Source: JBAWVR01 sp964583845 (lineage in GTDB: Bacteria > Patescibacteriota > Minisyncoccia > Phycocordibacterales > GWA1-40-21). Taken from it: DNA of 9,296 nt. Numbering within the stretch: the first letter of the stretch is position 1; every line of letters starts with the position of its first letter. This document shows positions 5,212 through 9,296 of this stretch, piece after piece. The stretch is taken from assembly GCA_964583845.1 (NCBI GenBank), contig CAZOXG010000032.1:1-9296 (forward strand), in the 5' to 3' direction. The position numbers and the translations under genes are program-made. The notes under the pieces were generated by a model that was given only the letters and a program-made list of their open reading frames with translations, made no database searches and had not been told where the DNA came from.

Positions 5212-5267
5212 CATCTCCACAAAATTAAAAACTGCCTGAATGGGCAGTTTTTAATTTTGTGGAGATG
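5212..5267. terminator. ssrA terminator, 25-bp inverted repeat including the tmRNA 3' end
   Basis: 5212-5236 is a perfect reverse complement of 5243-5267, with a 6-nt loop. The core AAAAACTGCC / GGCAGTTTTT works as an intrinsic terminator in either direction. The outer part is unusual: it includes CATCTCCA, the 3' acceptor strand of tmRNA, and its complement TGGAGATG at 5260-5267. If the transcript ran that far, this hairpin would compete with the acceptor stem. Termination at the T run (5248-5252) would avoid this. Confidence 0.85.
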
Positions 5268-5337
5268 AATTGAGATATAGGAATGTCTCACGGGCGGGAT
5301 CAAAGCTAGGAGCCGATGGTTTTTACTAGAAAGTCAT

Positions 5338-5568
5338 GTGGAAGTGTGTCCGTACAAAACCTATCGACCTAATTTTCTTCACGGAACACTACGGGGAAAA
5401 TGGAAGTGGTCCTTGAGACCTGACGGCGAAGTTTTGATCGAGGGAGAAAGGCATTTCCGGCCAGCTTATAAAAAGTTTTATCACAAATTACGTATTTTAA
5501 ATATAGGTGTATTTATATTTCCACCATACTTGACATATATGATATATAATGATATATTTATGTGGTAA
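5338..5568 (+). CDS. Doubtful small ORF, no recognised family
   Basis: A 76-codon frame from GTG. Residues about 15-50 (segment KWKWSLRPDGEVLIEGERHF) look protein-like and the DNA there is GC-richer. The last 25 codons fall in very AT-rich DNA that carries the promoter of the next gene. The frame is open back to 5281 but has no ATG or TTG there. There is no Shine-Dalgarno sequence and no promoter of its own. It may be a short real gene, a decayed fragment, or chance. The surrounding 5268-5529 stretch has no other gene that I can support; a competing ATG at 5336 in another frame gives only 26 codons. Confidence 0.25.
   Translation: MEVCPYKTYRPNFLHGTLRGKWKWSLRPDGEVLIEGERHFRPAYKKFYHKLRILNIGVFIFPPYLTYMIYNDIFMW
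5530..5558 (+). promoter_or_regulatory. Strong sigma70-type promoter for the 5636 gene
   Basis: TTGACA (5530-5535), exactly 17 bp, then TATATT (5553-5558): a perfect -35 and a near-perfect -10. Transcription should start near 5565, leaving a leader of about 70 nt (5565-5635) in which I see no clear riboswitch or attenuator. Confidence 0.75.
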
Positions 5569-5622
5569 TCTGTTCATTGTGATGTGTTTATAGTGTTTTC
5601 TAAACAATATCAACAAGCGCTA

Positions 5623-5629
5623 AAAGGAG
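5623..5629 (+). promoter_or_regulatory. Strong Shine-Dalgarno site for the 5636 gene
   Basis: AAAGGAG ends six bases before the ATG at 5636, close to ideal. It is the only strong, well-spaced Shine-Dalgarno site in the window and fixes the start of the gene. Confidence 0.85.
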
Positions 5630-5635
5630 ACTCCG

Positions 5636-6184
5636 ATGAAAAAGTTTTTGGGAACACTGAGTGTTGTGGTTGGTGCGATTGGATACCTGTACATGGTGTT
5701 GATTGTGGCCATTGGAACGTGTGAAGGCCTTTCGCTCACCACGTTTGTGCTATGGGCAGCGTTGGCCTGGATAACAGGTTTTACAATGCTGAAGCAGGGG
5801 GCAAACCCGGCGGTGCCAATGATCTACGGGATCGGGGCAACCACCACTTCTATCGTGCTACTCATCAAAGGTCGGTGTGGATGGTCAGGGTTGGACAGCG
5901 TCATTGCCATCCTCGTGGTCATCTGTATTTTACTTTGGATGACGAATGGTGCGAGGTGGGCTCTCATTATCTCGATTGCGGCTGCGGTCATTGCCGGACT
6001 TCCTTTTATCATTATGACCTGGAAATCGCCGGAAAGCAGTCCTATAATTCCGAATACAGGATTTCTTCTCGCAAACTTACTGGCTTTTCTTTCGGCCAAG
6101 GCTTGGACGTTGGAAGATCGTCTGTATTCCGGAGTGAACGTTGTGGTCTGTTCACTCCTTGTCCTTCCGTGGTTACTTCGGTAA
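5636..6184 (+). CDS. Hypothetical multi-span membrane protein, GC-richer
   Basis: A 182-residue protein made almost wholly of six or seven hydrophobic spans (about 5-27, 34-52, 58-78, 85-102, 108-127, 140-155, 164-180) with very short loops. Features between spans include KGRCGWSGLD (78-87), a TNGARW turn (103-108), a WKSPESSP loop (129-136) and AWTLEDRLY (156-164). I do not recognise a characterised family, and there is no catalytic motif to suggest a reaction. It is an independent unit: strong promoter, about 70-nt leader, near-ideal Shine-Dalgarno site, and a GC-rich terminator 60 bp downstream. Its DNA is clearly GC-richer, with many C/G third positions, than the very AT-rich gene after it. 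This may reflect high expression or acquisition. A +1-frame overlapping ORF of 146 codons is a composition shadow. Confidence 0.8.
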   Translation: MKKFLGTLSVVVGAIGYLYMVLIVAIGTCEGLSLTTFVLWAALAWITGFTMLKQGANPAVPMIYGIGATTTSIVLLIKGRCGWSGLDSVIAILVVICILLWMTNGARWALIISIAAAVIAGLPFIIMTWKSPESSPIIPNTGFLLANLLAFLSAKAWTLEDRLYSGVNVVVCSLLVLPWLLR

Positions 6185-6243
6185 TCACCTGAGATCGCAA
6201 AAGGGTTTTGAAAAAAAACTTAACCTTTGCTCTAAATGATAGA

Positions 6244-6279
6244 GGCCCCCGTTCGATTGCGAACGGGGGCCATTTTTTT
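6244..6279 (+). terminator. Strong intrinsic terminator
   Basis: GGCCCCCGTTCG (6244-6255) pairs perfectly with CGAACGGGGGCC (6260-6271) around ATTG, then A and seven T residues. It ends the 5636 unit. The 59 bases between the stop codon and the stem show no feature. Confidence 0.93.
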
Positions 6280-6320
6280 ATTCTTTATATTTGTGTAATA
6301 CCCCTTTTTTGTAAAATATG

Positions 6321-6326
6321 TATAAT
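6321..6326 (+). promoter_or_regulatory. -10 box 6 nt before the prenyltransferase ATG
   Basis: A perfect TATAAT, with TG directly before it and no evident -35. It ends six bases before ATG 6333, the same spacing as at 143 and 3894, so the mRNA should be leaderless. The in-frame ATG at 6318 overlaps this box and is therefore an unlikely start. Confidence 0.65.
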
Positions 6327-6332
6327 GTTCAT

Positions 6333-7958
6333 ATGTTTAGAAAACTAGTGAATTATGTCGAAAAACAAGATATTTCTATTACTCAATGGATAGTTGGTTT
6401 CATTGGTATTATTTTTGTTCGATTTTTCTTGGAAGCAATTTCTAGTCCATCTTCAACGGAAATCATTGCTTCCGATGCAAGTACTTTAGTTCACTATTCT
6501 ATTTTTTATTTCGTGGTAGCGTTAGGTTTATCTTTTATTATTTATTGCTTTACAAAGAATAAAAATATATATAAAACAGTTTTATTTTTCTTGCCGATAA
6601 TTTGGTTGCCGCCTATTTTAGATATTATTTTTACAGCTGGGGCAGGATCAAATATGTCATATTTTTTCACCGGCAACCGTTTGTTACTGGTAGATTTTTT
6701 AACATTTTTTCCACCAAGAATTGTACAAGGAATTACCTTAGGTATTCGAACGGAAATTTTCTTAGTGGTTATTGCTACAGCTTGGTACGTCTGGGGCTTT
6801 AGAAAAAGTTTTTTAGTGACGTTTATATCTACATTTAGTAGCTTTGTTTTTATTTTTTGTTTGTTGGCAGCACCAGGTTTGCTTTATACTATTAGTCATC
6901 CATCTTTTTTTGCTTCTCCGGTGTCTGAAACTTTAGTGTTTATTAAAAACTCTATCATTGAATCTAAATTAACCGGTAATATAATCCATGGGGCCTTATT
7001 ACCAAAAAATTACAATCGTCTTTTGGACTTTGGTTTCAACGCTTTGATGTCACAGTTAGAAATAATTTTAGGTTTAATTATTCTTGGTTTATGGTTTTAT
7101 CGAACACAAAAAGAAAAATTTATATCTATTGTTAAAAACTCAAGACCAGAAAGAATCTTATTCTATTTAATATTGATGTCTTTTGGACTGGGAATGGCTT
7201 ACATACAGAACCTGGGTGTAATCAAAAATTGGGTTGATATTCTTAGTATAATTGTTCTATTTATTTCTTGGTACAGCGCTTGGATGTTTGCTGTTCATAT
7301 AAATGATATTGCGGATGAAAAGATAGATGCGGTTTCAAATACTAATCGACCAATTATTACAGGGAAGTTATCTAATACTGAAATGCGTCAGGTTAGTATA
7401 ATTTGGCTAATAATTTCACTAATAGGTTCTTTTGCCGTTGGTTATTATCCGTTCTTTATGAATATTGTTTTTACGATCGCGTATTATGTATATTCAGCCA
7501 ACCCTCTCCGTTTCAAAAGGGTTCCTATCTTATCTTCTTTTCTTATTAGTATTGCCTGCCTTTCAACAATTATGGCTGGATTTTTCTATTTGTCTGAAGA
7601 TAAGCAATTTACGATATTTCCAGCCTTCTTGGCTTTAGGTTTATTATTAGTATTCACTCTCGCAGTAAATATTAGAGATGTAAAAGATATTGCGGGTGAT
7701 AAAGCTGATGGGATATATACATTGCCAGTTTTGTTTGGTAAATATGGCATAAATATAGTTGGATCAATGTTTAGTTTAAGTTTCTTCTTATTACCAATAT
7801 TTTTATCTAAATATTATTTGTTATATCTAACTATTCCTTTTGGTTCGGCTGGATATTTTTTAGTAGTTAGAGAAGTGTATAAGAAAAAATATATTTTTTA
7901 CTTGTTTTATACTTTTGCTGCCGCTTACTTGTTAATGTATTTGTTTTTTGGGTGGTAA
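6333..7958 (+). CDS. UbiA-family prenyltransferase with extra N-terminal membrane region
   Basis: From ATG 6333 the protein has 541 residues. The C-terminal part (about 275-541) is a UbiA-type intramembrane prenyltransferase. Its first Asp-rich motif is N324-D325-x2-D328-x3-D332 (HINDIADEKIDA) followed by NTNRP. The second is D449-x2-D452-x3-D456 in RDVKDIAGDKADG followed by TLPV. Both bind the Mg-diphosphate of an isoprenoid donor. The N-terminal 270 residues are an added region with some six hydrophobic spans and no recognised motif (a Yip1-like fold is possible but unproven). Normal UbiA enzymes have about 280-320 residues, so this is a fusion or extended form. The acceptor cannot be told. 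Quinone, lipid-ether and polyprenyl-phosphate sugar pathways are all served by this family, and no partner pathway gene is nearby. The start is chosen because ATG 6318 overlaps a TATAAT ending six bases before 6333. No clear terminator follows. Confidence 0.87.
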   Translation: MFRKLVNYVEKQDISITQWIVGFIGIIFVRFFLEAISSPSSTEIIASDASTLVHYSIFYFVVALGLSFIIYCFTKNKNIYKTVLFFLPIIWLPPILDIIFTAGAGSNMSYFFTGNRLLLVDFLTFFPPRIVQGITLGIRTEIFLVVIATAWYVWGFRKSFLVTFISTFSSFVFIFCLLAAPGLLYTISHPSFFASPVSETLVFIKNSIIESKLTGNIIHGALLPKNYNRLLDFGFNALMSQLEIILGLIILGLWFYRTQKEKFISIVKNSRPERILFYLILMSFGLGMAYIQNLGVIKNWVDILSIIVLFISWYSAWMFAVHINDIADEKIDAVSNTNRPIITGKLSNTEMRQVSIIWLIISLIGSFAVGYYPFFMNIVFTIAYYVYSANPLRFKRVPILSSFLISIACLSTIMAGFFYLSEDKQFTIFPAFLALGLLLVFTLAVNIRDVKDIAGDKADGIYTLPVLFGKYGINIVGSMFSLSFFLLPIFLSKYYLLYLTIPFGSAGYFLVVREVYKKKYIFYLFYTFAAAYLLMYLFFGW

Positions 7959-8007
7959 GTTGAATATTTTTCAATAATTAAGATACACGTGATTTTTCCT
8001 GCGTTTA

Positions 8008-8016
8008 TGCTATTAT
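8008..8016 (+). promoter_or_regulatory. Extended -10 promoter of ftsH
   Basis: TGC plus TATTAT (8011-8016), ending 10 bases before ATG 8027. Transcription would begin about 2-4 bases before the start codon. There is no Shine-Dalgarno sequence and no clear -35. The gap 7959-8007 holds nothing else that I can support. Confidence 0.65.
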
Positions 8017-8026
8017 AGCCCTACAT

Positions 8027-9296
8027 ATGGACATAAATTCATTTAAAAATAAGACCAAAAAGGTCTTGCCAAACCACCGTTCGCCGCAAAAACCCAAGGA
8101 CGGTAAAAGCTTATTCAAGAACATCTTAACAGTAGTTATATTATTTTTAGTAATCTCAGTTCTGTATTCTGTGATGACTTCTGGAGTGGTTGCTAAAAAT
8201 AGCATTACAATTTCAGACTTGGCTAAAAGTATCAACGACGGCTCAGTCAAATCTATTGTGGTTACCGGTAATGCTTTAGCGATTGAGTACTCAAATGGGG
8301 ATAAGAAGATCGCTCAAAAAGAAGATGGAACTGCTCTGACCCAAACTCTAACCAATTATAAAGTTCCAGTTGAAAAAATTGCCGGCGTTAAAATAGAAGT
8401 TAAAGATTCTGGAGACAGTAGTTATTGGATGTTGATTTTGTCTTCTGTTTTATTGCCGGTTATCTTTATTGGATTTTTGATCTGGTTTTTATCTCGCCAG
8501 GTAAAAGGGGCTGGTATGCAAGCTATGTCTTTTGGTCAATCTAAAGCCCGTATGATTTTACCGACTGATAAAAAACAAAAAGTGACTTTTGCAGATGTGG
8601 CTGGTTGTAAAGAAGCTAAAGATGAACTTTCGGAAATTGTGGACTTTTTAAAAAATCCTAAAAAGTTTTTTGAAATCGGCGCTCGTATTCCAAAAGGTAT
8701 TCTTTTGATGGGGGCACCTGGTACTGGTAAAACTTTGCTTGCTCGCGCTGTCGCCGGGGAAGCGGGAGTAGCTTTTTTCTCAATTTCTGGTTCTGAATTT
8801 GTGGAAATGTTTGTGGGTGTTGGTGCGTCTCGTGTTCGTGATTTATTTAAGATGGCCAAGGAGAACGGTCCAGCCATTATTTTTGTAGACGAAATTGACG
8901 CTGTTGGACGTACTCGTGGAGCTGGTATGGGTGGTGGTAATGATGAACGCGAACAAACTCTAAATCAAATCTTGGTGGAGATGGATGGTTTTGACCCAAC
9001 AGAAAAAATTATTGTGATGGCCGCCACCAATCGTCCTGATGTTTTGGATCCGGCTTTATTACGCCCGGGACGTTTTGATCGTCGAGTAACTATTGATCTG
9101 CCTGACCGAGCTGATCGCGAGGCTATTTTATTGGTTCAGGCTCGTCAGAAACCTTTGGGCGAAGATGTAAATTTGAAAGTGATTGCTGAGCGTACTCCAG
9201 GTTTTTCTGGTGCTGATTTATACTCTCTTATGAATGAAGCTGCGATTTTGGCTGCTCGCGAGAATCGTCAAAAAGTTACCCAATATGATTTGATTC
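8027..9296 (+). CDS. ftsH: ATP-dependent zinc metalloprotease FtsH (C-terminus cut by window edge)
   Basis: The first 423 codons of a membrane-anchored AAA+ protease that unfolds and degrades membrane and some cytoplasmic proteins. A basic cytoplasmic N-terminus is followed by TM1 (about 33-50), a small extracytoplasmic domain (about 51-132) and TM2 (about 134-156). The AAA domain has Walker A GAPGTGKT (229-236), pore-loop F258-V259-E260, Walker B IIFVDEID (284-291; D288, E289), N335 as sensor 1, and the second region of homology with arginine fingers R349 and R352 (LRPGRFDRR). All key ATPase residues are intact. The HExxH zinc site should lie about 25-30 residues past the window edge and cannot be checked. 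The N-terminal tail before TM1 is longer than in E. coli. FtsH can degrade ssrA-tagged proteins, a link to smpB and ssrA upstream. Confidence 0.97.
   Translation, partial: MDINSFKNKTKKVLPNHRSPQKPKDGKSLFKNILTVVILFLVISVLYSVMTSGVVAKNSITISDLAKSINDGSVKSIVVTGNALAIEYSNGDKKIAQKEDGTALTQTLTNYKVPVEKIAGVKIEVKDSGDSSYWMLILSSVLLPVIFIGFLIWFLSRQVKGAGMQAMSFGQSKARMILPTDKKQKVTFADVAGCKEAKDELSEIVDFLKNPKKFFEIGARIPKGILLMGAPGTGKTLLARAVAGEAGVAFFSISGSEFVEMFVGVGASRVRDLFKMAKENGPAIIFVDEIDAVGRTRGAGMGGGNDEREQTLNQILVEMDGFDPTEKIIVMAATNRPDVLDPALLRPGRFDRRVTIDLPDRADREAILLVQARQKPLGEDVNLKVIAERTPGFSGADLYSLMNEAAILAARENRQKVTQYDLI

Larger units (their letters stand above)
4736..5219 (+). ncRNA. ssrA: Transfer-messenger RNA (tmRNA)
   Basis: tmRNA enters stalled ribosomes with SmpB, acts first as alanyl-tRNA, then as mRNA for a degradation tag. 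The acceptor strand GGGGATG (4736-4742) pairs with CATCTCC (5212-5218; one G-U), followed by discriminator A5219. The next bases are CAA, so CCA is not encoded and must be added. The T arm is GGCGG-TTCGATT-CCGCC (5195-5211). Helix 2 is suggested by CTATTGTGCAAAG (about 4769-4781) against CTTTG...ATAG (about 5162-5177). Pseudoknot 1 fits GGAG with CTCC and CTCTGTT with AACAGGG (4783-4816). The tag frame ends GCC GCC TAA (4903-4911). At 484 nt it is longer than the usual 350-400, partly because of the two-armed repeat inside it. Its own promoter is not obvious. Confidence 0.93.

Noticed and set aside
5253..5310. Possible tRNA or second tmRNA 3' domain on the minus strand
   Set aside because: A T-loop-like TTTGATC followed by CCGCC is present, but the 5' strand of the T stem does not pair and no acceptor or anticodon arm can be drawn.
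5824..6099. 91-codon minus-strand frame inside the 5636 membrane gene
   Set aside because: It is opposite conserved-looking transmembrane segments and has no promoter or ribosome-binding site.
5752..6192. 146-codon plus-strand frame overlapping the 5636 membrane gene
   Set aside because: Its translation is a patchwork without hydrophobic spans or a family pattern. It exists because the DNA there is GC-richer and lacks stops. The 5636 frame has a near-ideal Shine-Dalgarno site.
8005..8250. 81-codon minus-strand frame over the ftsH start, and a second at 8536-8877
   Set aside because: Both are opposite clearly conserved FtsH sequence, and one also covers the ftsH promoter.

Overview
The window looks like part of an AT-rich, gene-dense genome with short intergenic gaps, probably a member of the Candidate Phyla Radiation (Patescibacteria, perhaps a Parcubacteria-type lineage). 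The reasons are indirect: compact ribosomal genes, a tmRNA tag ending AFAYAA, a beta-CASP nuclease, several small membrane proteins, extended -10 promoters directly abutting start codons, and almost no Shine-Dalgarno sequences. Every gene that ends inside the window stops with TAA, and no reading frame uses TGA as a sense codon, so the standard bacterial code fits. The lineage is an inference; no 16S gene is present.

Layout, left to right. Positions 1-117 hold the 3' end of a probable 6S RNA and its terminator. A leaderless-looking membrane protein gene (143-547) overlaps a beta-CASP metallo-beta-lactamase nuclease gene (534-1898). A perfect 26-bp bidirectional terminator (1904-1956) separates these from the convergent minus-strand operon infC-rpmI-rplT (3158-1962: IF3, L35, L20). 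A divergent promoter region at 3126-3239, in which two -35 boxes overlap, drives infC leftward and a small winged-helix-like gene (3306-3788) rightward. smpB (3894-4340), a GIY-YIG nuclease gene (4351-4626) and the tmRNA gene ssrA (4736-5219) follow, so the two parts of the trans-translation ribosome-rescue system lie together. Positions 5220-5635 hold a terminator built on an inverted copy of the tmRNA 3' end, a doubtful small ORF and a strong promoter. A GC-richer multi-span membrane protein gene (5636-6184) with its own terminator comes next, then a UbiA-type prenyltransferase with a long extra N-terminal membrane region (6333-7958), and finally ftsH (8027 to the window edge), cut before its protease site.

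Most unusual signal: a two-armed hairpin repeat is present twice, once directly abutting the 5' end of ssrA (4662-4737) and once inside the tmRNA itself (4966-5029). Three junction blocks are conserved (TGGCTAAA, TCGCCCGA, TTTAGGG). The two hairpin arms between them differ in sequence between copies, yet each arm is perfectly self-complementary. This looks like a small structured, perhaps mobile, element that has entered a tmRNA gene.

A second theme is two classes of gene start. Four genes (143, 3894, 6333, 8027) have a -10-like box ending only 6-10 bases before ATG, with no Shine-Dalgarno sequence, which predicts leaderless or nearly leaderless mRNAs. Two GC-richer genes of unknown function (3306, 5636) instead have TTGACA-17-bp promoters, leaders of about 60-70 nt, purine-rich ribosome-binding sites and their own terminators.
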